Of a stretch of DNA of 24,881 bases, positions 1 through 8,009 are shown in pieces. A program made the position numbers and the translations under genes. The notes under the pieces were generated by a model, which saw only the letters and a program-made list of their open reading frames with translations, made no database searches and was not told where the DNA came from. This stretch comes from Bacteroidota bacterium. Lineage in GTDB: Bacteria > Bacteroidota > Bacteroidia > Chitinophagales > Saprospiraceae. The stretch covers positions 1 to 24,881 of the forward strand of contig JAKQGD010000546.1 in the NCBI GenBank assembly GCA_029573365.1, read 5' to 3'. Position 1 is the stretch's first letter, and each line of letters starts with the position of its first letter.

Positions 1-1
1 G

Positions 2-823
2 CCTCGTGAAGAAAAATCATGGGACCTCTACAGTACCGATAAAAAAACCGCCTGGAAAACAGGCACCAGCTATGGCCATAAGGATGCCTGGGCCCTAGGC
101 TTTACAGGGAGATATATGGTGGGCGTCTGGGTAGGCAACCAAAATGGCGAAGGCCGGTACGACCTCACAGGGATTTCCCGGGCCGCCCCTGTCATGTTCA
201 AGCTGTTTAACATCCTCCCTGACAACCACTGGTTTGCCCGTAGTCCTGTGTATTCCCACAAAGAAAAAGTTTCTGTCTGCACCCAGTCAGGAAAGATAGC
301 AGGCCCTCTGTGCAGACATACAACCTCACTGGTGCAGGAGAAGAGTTCTCTCAGCTATCAGCAGTGTACCTTCCATCAGGAGATACTCCTTGACGGGCAG
401 GGCCGTGCCCTCTCAGAGCAGTGCCTCGACAGGGCCACAGCCAGAGACACACTTTTTGTCCTTCCTTCCTATATGGAGTACTACTACCGGCCCGGCCATC
501 CCGAATACGAAACTTTTCCCGAGTCAGACCCTGCATGCAAGCCCCAGGGCAAAGTCTGCAAGATCGTCTACCCCAACGAAGGCATCAAAATATTTCTACC
601 ACACGAAAACGTAAGCAAGAAGAATCCTCTCATAGCCAGGGCCTACAACAGAGACCAAAAAGGCAGTCTCTTCTGGTTTGCCGATGATAAATACATCCAT
701 ACCTCCACAGGTCCGGCCCATGACTGTATCATCAACCTCGATCCAGGCAACCACGTACTTACCGTAACAGATCAGTCGGGCAACAAAGACGAAGTAGCCT
801 TCGAAATACTTAAGGCCGATTAA
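2..823 (+). CDS. pbpC: Penicillin-binding protein 1C, C-terminal part (5' end outside window)
   Basis: PBP1C is a class A penicillin-binding protein, a membrane-anchored periplasmic enzyme with transglycosylase and transpeptidase domains. Only the last 273 residues or so are here, open to the left edge. The transpeptidase KTG box is visible as KTGTS, with KTG at 56-64, followed by the usual GHKDAWALGF and VGVWVGNQNG segments that close the transpeptidase fold. The part from about 540 onward (IVYPNEGIKIFLP, then FWFADDKYI, and LDPGNHVLTVTDQSGN near the end) matches the BiPBP_C domain that marks the PBP1C subgroup. The transglycosylase and the SxxK serine lie outside the window. The gene ends 45 nt before the GH53 gene. 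Identity as a class A PBP is strong; the PbpC subgroup rests on the C-terminal domain. Confidence 0.9.
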   Translation, partial: PREEKSWDLYSTDKKTAWKTGTSYGHKDAWALGFTGRYMVGVWVGNQNGEGRYDLTGISRAAPVMFKLFNILPDNHWFARSPVYSHKEKVSVCTQSGKIAGPLCRHTTSLVQEKSSLSYQQCTFHQEILLDGQGRALSEQCLDRATARDTLFVLPSYMEYYYRPGHPEYETFPESDPACKPQGKVCKIVYPNEGIKIFLPHENVSKKNPLIARAYNRDQKGSLFWFADDKYIHTSTGPAHDCIINLDPGNHVLTVTDQSGNKDEVAFEILKAD

Positions 824-848
824 GGAGTATTACCCCCGGCACATTTTG

Positions 849-856
849 TATATTTG
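849..856 (+). promoter_or_regulatory. Bacteroidota -7 promoter element of the GH53 gene
   Basis: TATATTTG fits the Bacteroidota sigma-ABfr -7 consensus TAnnTTTG and is followed by C, as is common. It lies 12 nt before the ATG at 869. Transcription would start roughly 5-8 nt downstream, leaving a leader of only a few nucleotides. No convincing -33 TTTG is visible at the right spacing. The TTG start at 854 overlaps this element, which argues for the ATG at 869. Confidence 0.55.
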
Positions 857-868
857 CAAAAAAACACC

Positions 869-1933
869 ATGTCACGTCTCTTATATTTCCTCCTGGCACT
901 CGGCCTTTTTGCAGCCTGTTCTAAAACCCGTGAAGAGCCTCCCGTATACAATGACAACCTCACCATTAGGGGCGGAGACATTTCATTTATACCCGAAATA
1001 CGCAAATCAGGCATCAAAACCCGCAACCGCTCGGGCGAGATAGAGGATATGGTCACCACCCTTAAAAACCAGGGTATGAATGTCGCCCGCCTCCGTGTGT
1101 GGAACAGCCCTGCAGACCCCCATTCGTCTCTCCAAGAAGTTGCAGCCTTCGCCTCAGAACTCAGGAAAGAAGGCATCCAAGTCTGGATCACCATACACTA
1201 CTCAGACTGGTGGGCCGACCCAGGCAAGCAAAACAAACCCAAGGCATGGACAGGCATCCCTTTTTCAGCACTCAAGGACAGTGTTTACAGCTTTACCTCC
1301 CTGATCATGCAAAAAGTCAATCCTGAATTCATACAGATAGGAAACGAAATCAACAACGGCATACTGTGGCCTGATGGGCATTACAGCAACCTCCCCAAGC
1401 TCAAGGAACTTCTTGCTGCAGGAATAAAGGCCGTCAGGGACCACAACAAAAATACACGCATCATGATGCACTACGCCGGCCACGACAAGGCCTTGCCTTT
1501 TTACCAGTCAATAAGAGACCTCGACTACGACCAGATAGGTCTGTCATATTACCCATTCTGGCACGGCAAATCTTTTGACTCACTCGCCACCAACATCAGG
1601 GTGCTCGCCGACACCTTTGGCAAGGACATCATCATTGCAGAAACTGCCTATCCCTTTACTTTTGATTATTCTGACAAGACCAACAATGTCATAGGGCTGC
1701 CCGGCCAGATCCACCCTGATTTCCCTCCTACAGTGCAGGGTCAGAAGGCCTTCCTCGAAAAAGTGCGAAAAACCATTGCCGACGCACCCCATGGCATCGG
1801 CTTTTGTTATTGGGCTCCCGAGTGGGTCGCTTTTGATGGGCCTGAGTCATCCGACGGCTCCAGCTGGGAAAATCAGGCACTCTGGGGTTTCGACTACAAA
1901 GCCCTGCCCTCCATAGGCATATTCAACAGATAA
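869..1933 (+). CDS. GH53 arabinogalactan endo-beta-1,4-galactanase, lipoprotein
   Basis: Glycoside hydrolase family 53 enzymes cleave internal beta-1,4-galactosyl linkages in galactan and type I arabinogalactan. The 354-residue protein starts with a hydrophobic signal segment and a lipobox-like FAAC (Cys17), so it is probably a lipoprotein on the envelope. The two clan GH-A catalytic glutamates are visible: acid/base in IQIGNEIN (Glu160) and nucleophile in IIIAETAYPF (Glu258). The HYSDWWADPGKQ stretch (110-121) is also typical of GH53. Start chosen at ATG 869; an upstream in-frame TTG at 854 would overlap the promoter element. No SusC/SusD partner is beside it, so this is not a classic polysaccharide utilisation locus. 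Family assignment is firm; the exact substrate is inferred from the family. Confidence 0.9.
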   Translation: MSRLLYFLLALGLFAACSKTREEPPVYNDNLTIRGGDISFIPEIRKSGIKTRNRSGEIEDMVTTLKNQGMNVARLRVWNSPADPHSSLQEVAAFASELRKEGIQVWITIHYSDWWADPGKQNKPKAWTGIPFSALKDSVYSFTSLIMQKVNPEFIQIGNEINNGILWPDGHYSNLPKLKELLAAGIKAVRDHNKNTRIMMHYAGHDKALPFYQSIRDLDYDQIGLSYYPFWHGKSFDSLATNIRVLADTFGKDIIIAETAYPFTFDYSDKTNNVIGLPGQIHPDFPPTVQGQKAFLEKVRKTIADAPHGIGFCYWAPEWVAFDGPESSDGSSWENQALWGFDYKALPSIGIFNR

Positions 1934-1949
1934 ACCTACATTTATTTTT

Positions 1950-2034
1950 GGGAGTGCCCCCGTCCCTTCCGGGCCGGGGTCGGGCTATCCGCTTTATCCC
2001 GACATACATCGGGATGCTCGCTTCTATCCCTCAC
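1950..2034 (-). ncRNA. Structured intergenic element, Flavo-1-like RNA candidate
   Basis: An 85-bp GC-rich block sits in otherwise AT-rich intergenic DNA. It holds a 7-bp hairpin (ATCCGA-type arms at 1996-2002 and 2009-2015, arm sequence ATCCCGA, 6-nt loop) flanked by GGGATAGAAGCG and AAAGCGGATAGCCCGAC on the - strand, plus a second GC stem around 1958-1979. From memory, this arrangement resembles the repeated Bacteroidota intergenic element that Rfam lists as Flavo-1. The orientation and the name are from recall and were not tested. It could also act as a bidirectional terminator after the GH53 gene. Confidence 0.45.
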
Positions 2035-2324
2035 TTATTTTGCATGCTGCCGATCGGATAACTTTTAGGCATCCCATCGGTAAAATTAACCGGATAGAAA
2101 TTCCCGTTTTGCAAATTAATGGAGATACTGCCCGATTAACCTTACAAGGTAAGAGCTATTAGTTTATACAAATATATAAATTTTTTACTACAGGCCTAAA
2201 CCTATTGTTGTTTTTGTTGGTAGATTAGCTTAGTAGACGGCTGTTTTCGGGGTAAATGAACTTGTTGCCTCAGATTTTTATTTAACTAAAGGTAAAGTCC
2301 TCAGAATACTTAAGGAAAAATCGA
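2035..2324. other. AT-rich intergenic region upstream of rnr
   Basis: About 290 bp without a credible ORF. It is AT-rich around 2160-2190 and presumably contains the rnr promoter, but I see no clean TAnnTTTG element. No RNA gene could be recognised here. Confidence 0.5.
2312..2316 (+). promoter_or_regulatory. Shine-Dalgarno-like AAGGA before rnr
   Basis: AAGGA lies 8 nt upstream of the rnr ATG at 2325. A recognisable Shine-Dalgarno is unusual in this window, where most starts have none, so it supports this start codon. Confidence 0.45.
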
Positions 2325-4487
2325 ATGCGTAAGCCAAGACAACTAAAAGAAGCTGATCTGAGAATCCAGATAGAAAAGCTTCTTTCCAAAAATCCAAAGA
2401 CAAGATTTAATATACCTCAGATATGCCGTAAGATTAATGTCGCCAATCCTCCGGGAGCGGTCAAACAATGCATTTTAAAACTTGTGGCAGAGGATAAAGT
2501 CAGTCAGATGTCAGAAGACCGGTTCAGGTGGAAAAGCATGGAAGCCAGAAAAGTCAGACGACAATCCGGACCTGAAGAAGAAATCCTGTACACAGGTACG
2601 GTAGATATGACGAGGTCAGGTGCTGCCTATATTACCGGTTCGGAATCTGTCGAAGACATCTATGTCCATGGCCGCAATCTCAAGGGGGCGATGCACAAGG
2701 ATGTGGTGACTGTCGCTGTCAAGCTAAGCTACCGGGGCCGCAGGCCTGAAGGGAGTGTAGTTTCCATAGACAAGAGGGCTCTGACAAGGCTCATAGGGCA
2801 CATAAGAATATTTAAAAATTACGCCATACTTACGCCGGACAATTCCAGGATCTTCCCTGAGGTACTTGTACTGCATGACGACACCCTTGATTGCAATGAC
2901 AACGACAGAGTTGTGGTCGAGATTACCTCGTGGGGCAAAGGCCAGAATAAAGCCATATGGGGCAAGGTTATCAAAGTGCTGGAAGAGGTGTCAGAGATAG
3001 AGATGAACATGCAGTCCATCCTGTTTTCAAATGGTTTCGACCCTGAGTTTAGTCAGGAAGCCATGGAAGAAGCCGAAATAATGGATGGGACAGTGACAGA
3101 ACAGGAAGCAAAGAAAAGGAGGGATTTCAGACAGGTGCTGACTTTTACGATTGACCCGCTGACGGCAAGGGATTTTGACGATGCCATATCAGTAGAGCAT
3201 CTGGACGATGGATTGCTGGAGATAGGTGTACACATAGCAGACGTGACACACTTCCTTAAGGAGGGCACCATTCTGGACAAGGAAGCCCTGCGGAGGTCTA
3301 CCTCTGTGTATCTGGTAGATAGGGTGTGTCCCATGCTGCCAGAGAAACTCAGCAATGATCTGTGCTCACTAAACCCCAACGAAGACAGATTTACGTTTTC
3401 GGCGGTTTTTGTATTTGACAGAGACCTCAATATCGTGAAGGAGTGGTTTGGCAAGACCATGATACACTCTGACCGAAGATTTACGTACGAGGAAGCTCAG
3501 GAAAGGCTGGAGTCAGGCACCGGTGACCATGCAGAGACATTAATTATGCTCAATAAAATAGCCCATCATCTGCGGTCACAGAGATACAAGGAAGGCTCCA
3601 TAAGCTTCGAATCAGAAGAAGTACAGTTTGTCCTTGATGAAAACGGCCAGCCGCTGGGCATGCAGGTAAAAGAGCGTAAAGATGCCCATATGCTGATAGA
3701 GGATTTTATGCTGCTGGCAAATAAGAGGGTAGCCACTTTTATAGCCAAAAAATCAGTGCCGGAAATACCTTTTGTGTATCGTGTTCACGACCTGCCCAAT
3801 CCGGATAAGCTGGCAGATTTTGCAGCTTTTGCGTCTGAGCTGGGATTCAGATTCAGGATGGATACAGCAGCCCAGATCGGAGACTCTTTCAACAGGCTTG
3901 CCACCGAAATCGAGGCCAACCCTGTCCTTAAGCTGCTGGAACCTCTGGCCATCAGAACGATGAGCAAGGCAGTCTACAGCACTGAAAATATAGGGCACTA
4001 TGGCCTCGGCTTTGAGTATTATACACATTTTACATCCCCTATCCGCAGATACTCCGATGTGCTTGTACACAGGATACTCTACAAAAATCTCACGGAGATA
4101 TACCGGGAGGACAAGGCAAAGCTCGAGCAAATGGCCAAACACATCTCAGATCAGGAGAAAAAAGCGTCTGAATCAGAAAGAGAGTCTGTAAAATACTTCC
4201 AAACATTGTACATCTCCAGGTATGTGGGCCAGACGTTTGATGGTATCATCTCCGGCATCATAGAAAAAGGCATCTTTGTCCAGCTCACAGAAAGCAAGGT
4301 AGAGGGCCTCGTATCTTTTAGCAGCATGGGAGATATGTATGTTGTATCAGAAAGCAGGCTGAAAGCAAAATCCAGGATCTCGGGCGACGAACTGACCATA
4401 GGAAAAAAGGTCAGGGTGCGGATTGTTGAGGCAGACCCCGAAACAAGAAGGACAGACATGGAACTGGTCGACGACAATCAGAAGTGA
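2325..4487 (+). CDS. rnr: Ribonuclease R (RNase II/RNB family 3'-5' exoribonuclease)
   Basis: RNase R is a processive 3'-5' exoribonuclease that degrades structured RNA and takes part in rRNA and tmRNA-linked quality control in the cytoplasm. The 720-residue protein has the expected order. A basic winged-helix-like N-terminus (about 1-80) comes first, then cold-shock-type OB folds (about 85-230). The RNB catalytic domain carries IDPLTARDFDDA, with the metal-binding aspartates Asp277, Asp283, Asp285 and Asp286. A C-terminal S1 domain starts near residue 635 (GQTFDGIISGIIEKGIFVQL). Length is normal for the family. It is a single gene with its own upstream region. Its stop codon is one nucleotide from the stop of the convergent TonB receptor gene, leaving no room for a separate terminator. 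Confidence 0.95.
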   Translation: MRKPRQLKEADLRIQIEKLLSKNPKTRFNIPQICRKINVANPPGAVKQCILKLVAEDKVSQMSEDRFRWKSMEARKVRRQSGPEEEILYTGTVDMTRSGAAYITGSESVEDIYVHGRNLKGAMHKDVVTVAVKLSYRGRRPEGSVVSIDKRALTRLIGHIRIFKNYAILTPDNSRIFPEVLVLHDDTLDCNDNDRVVVEITSWGKGQNKAIWGKVIKVLEEVSEIEMNMQSILFSNGFDPEFSQEAMEEAEIMDGTVTEQEAKKRRDFRQVLTFTIDPLTARDFDDAISVEHLDDGLLEIGVHIADVTHFLKEGTILDKEALRRSTSVYLVDRVCPMLPEKLSNDLCSLNPNEDRFTFSAVFVFDRDLNIVKEWFGKTMIHSDRRFTYEEAQERLESGTGDHAETLIMLNKIAHHLRSQRYKEGSISFESEEVQFVLDENGQPLGMQVKERKDAHMLIEDFMLLANKRVATFIAKKSVPEIPFVYRVHDLPNPDKLADFAAFASELGFRFRMDTAAQIGDSFNRLATEIEANPVLKLLEPLAIRTMSKAVYSTENIGHYGLGFEYYTHFTSPIRRYSDVLVHRILYKNLTEIYREDKAKLEQMAKHISDQEKKASESERESVKYFQTLYISRYVGQTFDGIISGIIEKGIFVQLTESKVEGLVSFSSMGDMYVVSESRLKAKSRISGDELTIGKKVRVRIVEADPETRRTDMELVDDNQK

Positions 4488-4488
4488 C

Positions 4489-6513
4489 TTATTTCTGCCA
4501 TGCCCAGGTGATGCCGACACAGTAGTTGCGGCCCCAGTGCAGGTTTTGCTGGTTGCTCGCTTCGATGTGTATTCCGTTGCTGTTGTTGAGCTGTAGTTGT
4601 CTGATGTCAAAAATGTTTTTTACAGCCAGGTTGATACGGAGTTTTTTACCTGCAGCATAATAGACCAGGCCGGTATTGAGCATATTCCACGTGTCGGTAA
4701 TGCCTTGTTTGGTGGTTCCGTTTTCGTTGTAAAAAAACGGTGTTTTGCCCGTCAGTTTGTGCCAGATATTGACCGAAAGGTCACCTTCTAAAAAATGTAA
4801 AGTTAGTTCATTGGCCCAGTCTGCCGACCAAAGATATTTCTTGTTTAGAAGTTCCATTTCAGCATTGTCAAAGCCTGTGGCCAAGACATTGGACCGGTAT
4901 GTCAGCCAATCTCCGGCTCTGAGGTTAAGGGCGGCCCCTGCACCTGCCGTTTCCCATGTATCGATGTTCTGGTATTCGTAGTGGACAGGACCCAAAGCTG
5001 TGAGCACTATGCGATCCCTTACCTTGTTGTAAAATCCGGTAACCGTAAAACCTGCTTCCAGATCCGACCTGTCGATGAGGCTATAATTGGCTTCGCCTCT
5101 GAGGTTAACTGATTTTTCCGGTCTCAGGTCGGCCCTGCCTATGACGTAATGATTGACATCAATAAAGCTGAAAAACAGTTCTTTGACCGATGGAGACCTG
5201 AATCCGTAAGCCCATGACATTTTAAGGCTCATTTTTTTGGAAGGCTTCCAGGAGGCCCATGTCGATGGAGTCAGAGCATTGCCATATCTGATATTTGAGG
5301 TCCACCTTAATCCCGCCTGCAGACTCAGCGATGGTGTGGGTCTTGCTTTAAGGCTGCCAAAGATACCTAGGTCATTGGTGTGGGCCTTGTGCGGATCTGC
5401 GGAGGTAGTGTCGTTAAGTCTTGTTCCTGTGGCTGTTTCAAAATAGTTTTCAGCACCGAGAAGATAGCTCCAAACCTTTTCTTTTTTGTCACCAGCAAAC
5501 GTAAACCTGGTAAGCACACCTGTAGCTGATGATGTATCCTGTTCATTTTCGAGAAGCTGGTCATAGGCTGATTCAAAATCGTGCCTGTATGAATTTTTTA
5601 GCCTTTCAAACCTGTTGTAACCGAGTGTCATCTGCAGAAGATGTCCGTTTTTGGTCCATCTGTCGGTACCCATGCCGACATCAAATCTGTCTGTAAAAAA
5701 GTAATCGTCAAAGGCATATGGTTTAAAAACAGGTCTTTTGAGCTCTCCGAGGTTTGTTACGGATTCGTTCATGACATTGGCGGTAAGCCGTATATCGGTC
5801 TTGTCGTCTGGCTGGTATCTCACCAATGCCCGTGCAGACTTTTGGTCTTTGGGGTTCCAGATCTGGTCTCTTTGTCCGGTGGAGTCTGGCTGGGGCCTGA
5901 ACTGTATAAGATTGCCGGAAATCTGCATGTTAAATTTGCGGGTTCCTGTACCTGCTCTGGCTGCCAGTGTCCTGAATCCGTTGGTTTCGTATTGGCCGTT
6001 TACTTCAGTTTCGTAGGTTTTGGTTTGGGACTTTTTAGTGATGAGGTTGATGACTCCCCCCGAAGCTTCTGAGCCGTAGAGAAGAGACTGAGCTCCTTCT
6101 ATGATTTCGATTTTCTGGATAGATGACAAGGGAATCTGCCCGGCGTCGATGTTTCCATTGAGCCGTCCCACGATGGGCACACCATCTACAAGTATCTTGA
6201 GGTTTTCGCCTTTGAGACCATTGATACTGATTTCACTGCCGAGGATTGGATCCTGGGTTATACGTAGATTGGGCTCTGTCTGGAGCAACTCCTGCAAGGT
6301 TACTACTGCTCTTTGTTCTATGGCTTTTCTGCCCAGAACTTTTACGGAGTTGACGGTTTCGCGGGTTTCAGTAGGCGTAAACTGAGCTGTCACAACCACT
6401 TCATCCAGGCTTTTGGTCCACATTAGAGAATCGCTGTTTTGGCCGGAAATGTATCCGGAAGCATTCGCCATCAATACCCAAAAAAAGGAGAACCACCTCC
6501 AGCCGGTGACCAT
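4489..6513 (-). CDS. TonB-dependent outer-membrane receptor, HmuR-like
   Basis: TonB-dependent receptors are outer-membrane beta-barrels that import scarce ligands using TonB energy. The 674-residue protein has an N-terminal signal segment (1-24) and a TonB-box-like LDEVVVTA (37-44). The plug domain (about 45-160) contains LKILVDGVPI and the typical IEIIEGAQSLLYGSEASGGVINLIT stretch split over 134-159. The barrel ends in an aromatic-rich strand (GITWAWQK). A FRSP motif (438-441) and a RADL motif (460-463) flank His455, as in the FRAP/NPDL region of haem receptors such as HmuR. The plug lacks a CarboxypepD-like N-domain, so it is not a SusC. It follows the HmuY-like gene by 3 nt. Haem as ligand is inferred from context and motifs; cobalamin or another siderophore remains possible. 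Confidence 0.85.
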   Translation of the reverse strand: MVTGWRWFSFFWVLMANASGYISGQNSDSLMWTKSLDEVVVTAQFTPTETRETVNSVKVLGRKAIEQRAVVTLQELLQTEPNLRITQDPILGSEISINGLKGENLKILVDGVPIVGRLNGNIDAGQIPLSSIQKIEIIEGAQSLLYGSEASGGVINLITKKSQTKTYETEVNGQYETNGFRTLAARAGTGTRKFNMQISGNLIQFRPQPDSTGQRDQIWNPKDQKSARALVRYQPDDKTDIRLTANVMNESVTNLGELKRPVFKPYAFDDYFFTDRFDVGMGTDRWTKNGHLLQMTLGYNRFERLKNSYRHDFESAYDQLLENEQDTSSATGVLTRFTFAGDKKEKVWSYLLGAENYFETATGTRLNDTTSADPHKAHTNDLGIFGSLKARPTPSLSLQAGLRWTSNIRYGNALTPSTWASWKPSKKMSLKMSWAYGFRSPSVKELFFSFIDVNHYVIGRADLRPEKSVNLRGEANYSLIDRSDLEAGFTVTGFYNKVRDRIVLTALGPVHYEYQNIDTWETAGAGAALNLRAGDWLTYRSNVLATGFDNAEMELLNKKYLWSADWANELTLHFLEGDLSVNIWHKLTGKTPFFYNENGTTKQGITDTWNMLNTGLVYYAAGKKLRINLAVKNIFDIRQLQLNNSNGIHIEASNQQNLHWGRNYCVGITWAWQK

Positions 6514-6516
6514 AAA

Positions 6517-7800
6517 TCAGAGTTTATTTATTTTCCTTACAGCACGGTTTCCTTTTTCGTCGGTCAATGTGACAAAGTAGATACCACCCGCCCACGAAGA
6601 AGTTTCTATGGTGTGTGCCTTCATACCGTCTTTGACGTCATACTTGCTGCTATAAACAGGCAATCCAGCCAGGTTATGGACAGTGACCTGAACCCTGGAA
6701 CCTGTACGGCCGTATTGGTCGGTGACTACATAAAGCCTGTCAGTGGTTGGATTAGGGTAAACGACGGTGCTGATGCCCGGCAGATCGTCGCTGGAACTGG
6801 CTGTGATATCTGTTTTTTCTATCACTGCTGTACCGGTTGCTGACCCTTCAAAATCTATGAGTCTCAGCTTCCATACTTTCTGATCGGCAGTTTTTACAAA
6901 AAACACCTTGTCCTGATCCAGAGACCAGGAAGTACCTACCAGTGTCTTCCAGTCATAACCGATGACATCTGTGGTGGTTTTAAGGCTGTCCTTGTATGTT
7001 TCAAACGAAACGGTAACAGGGTCCACTCCGTCAGCCTCAGCTGTTTTAACCCCAAATCCTGTCAAAATACCGGTGACATTGTACTGCTGGACTATGGTAC
7101 CTGTAGGGTCTTTGGCCTCTGAGATATACCTGCAGTACATCAGGTCAAAGCCTCCCGCAGGCAATACATCCACTACTGCATTGGTATTGAGATTGTAAAA
7201 AATAAACTTCTTGCCAAAGCTGTCAGCCATTTTGTCGACCGTTTTTGTAACCTCACCTGAGCCATCCAGTTTTGCATATCTGAATGTGTACGCCGTGGCA
7301 TTGAGTGACTCGATTTTTATTTTGCGGTACTCGCCGTTTCGCAGTTTTATGACATAGACCTTGTCACCCACCACCCTAAACTGTGCAGGCATATACTCGC
7401 CCCAACCATAATCATACTGATTTGAGGTATCACGGATTTCATTAAAAGCACCGTAAAACCATGATTTTTCCGAGTTGAGATATTTGTTGTTTTTTATGGC
7501 TTCGACATCTATCGTGGCGTTGAAATTGTCCGTTTCGGCAAAGTACAACTCTGTCTGAGGCAGGTTCTGACCCATGGAGCTGCCCGAAGATTCATTGATA
7601 AAAATCCCGGCATCCTGAAAACCGAAGGCACTAAAGCCTATATCCCACGCATCGTTGTTGACCTGTTTTTGGAAATCATCAGCCAGCCTCACAAAACTCT
7701 GCTTGTTGTAACCGGTGCCGGTGCTTATTTCCTGGTACGTCTGTCCCGACATTGCGGAAGCAAAAATCAATAAACCTGCTGTTGTCAATATCCTGTGCAT
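6517..7800 (-). CDS. HmuY-like secreted protein with T9SS C-terminal sorting domain
   Basis: HmuY-family proteins bind haem outside the cell and hand it to a TonB receptor. This 427-residue protein begins with a signal peptide (MHRILTTAGLLIFASAMSGQ). Two HmuY-like units seem present. The first runs from WDIGFSAFG (52-60) and the following INESSG to VYVIKLRNGEYRKIKI. The second runs from GGFDLMYCRY to VFFVKTADQKVWKLRLIDFEG. The last 80 residues or so form a type A T9SS sorting domain, starting at VVYPNPTTDRLYV (Tyr348) and ending GGIYFVTLTDEKGNRAVRKINKL (split here: GGIYFVTLTDEKG, then NRAVRKINKL). The ATG at 7800 was chosen because a longer TTG start at 7821 overlaps the promoter element. No lipobox is seen, unlike classic HmuY. 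The HmuY assignment is by motif reading only. Confidence 0.75.
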   Translation of the reverse strand: MHRILTTAGLLIFASAMSGQTYQEISTGTGYNKQSFVRLADDFQKQVNNDAWDIGFSAFGFQDAGIFINESSGSSMGQNLPQTELYFAETDNFNATIDVEAIKNNKYLNSEKSWFYGAFNEIRDTSNQYDYGWGEYMPAQFRVVGDKVYVIKLRNGEYRKIKIESLNATAYTFRYAKLDGSGEVTKTVDKMADSFGKKFIFYNLNTNAVVDVLPAGGFDLMYCRYISEAKDPTGTIVQQYNVTGILTGFGVKTAEADGVDPVTVSFETYKDSLKTTTDVIGYDWKTLVGTSWSLDQDKVFFVKTADQKVWKLRLIDFEGSATGTAVIEKTDITASSSDDLPGISTVVYPNPTTDRLYVVTDQYGRTGSRVQVTVHNLAGLPVYSSKYDVKDGMKAHTIETSSWAGGIYFVTLTDEKGNRAVRKINKL

Positions 7801-7818
7801 AAGTATTAATATTTTTGG

Positions 7819-7826
7819 CAAAGGTA
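7819..7826 (-). promoter_or_regulatory. Bacteroidota -7 promoter element of the hmuY-like/receptor operon
   Basis: On the - strand this reads TACCTTTG followed by C, matching TAnnTTTG. It ends 18 nt before the ATG at 7800, implying a leader of about 10-13 nt. A -33 box is not clear. Confidence 0.55.
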
Positions 7827-7846
7827 TGGCTTAGTGCAGGTCGGAG

Positions 7847-7870
7847 ATTCATTTGAATTGTAAAATGAAT
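7847..7870. promoter_or_regulatory. Inverted repeat upstream of the hmuY-like promoter
   Basis: A perfect 8-bp dyad, ATTCATTT-N8-AAATGAAT, lies about 20 bp upstream of the -7 element on the - strand side, centred near -46 from the inferred transcription start. The position suits an activator or repressor site for the uptake operon. It does not match a standard Fur box well. Confidence 0.35.
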
Positions 7871-7982
7871 GTCAAAACTGTACTGCCTTTCGGCGAATAA
7901 AACCAAACTACCACAAGGCACTTCTAATTTTGAAACATATTTGAAGGCATGAAAAAAATAGGTTTAAATGATGATTGGTCAC

Positions 7983-7990
7983 TATCTTTG
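7983..7990 (+). promoter_or_regulatory. Bacteroidota -7 promoter element of the glp operon
   Basis: TATCTTTG matches TAnnTTTG and lies 19 nt before the glpK ATG at 8010. A weak TTTA at about 7963 is at roughly -33 spacing. Its location downstream of the alternative ATG at 7968 rules that longer start out if this promoter is used. Confidence 0.6.
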
Positions 7991-8009
7991 GCGTCAGCAA
8001 ATCAGACAT

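Noticed and set aside
854..868. TTG start extending the GH53 gene by five codons
   Set aside because: It overlaps the -7 promoter element, and the ATG at 869 begins a cleaner lipoprotein signal.
5641..6072. 143-codon open frame on the + strand inside the TonB receptor gene
   Set aside because: It is a shadow frame of the plug and first barrel strands; no motif or start signal supports it.
7801..7821. TTG start extending the hmuY-like gene by seven codons
   Set aside because: It overlaps the TACCTTTG element on the same strand; the ATG at 7800 gives a normal signal peptide.
7847..7870. Fur box at the haem-uptake promoter
   Set aside because: The dyad arms do not fit the GATAAT-based Fur consensus; it is kept only as an unassigned inverted repeat.
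7968..8009. ATG start extending glycerol kinase by 14 residues
   Set aside because: It lies upstream of the likely promoter, and homologous kinases start at the MKGYILALDQGT position.
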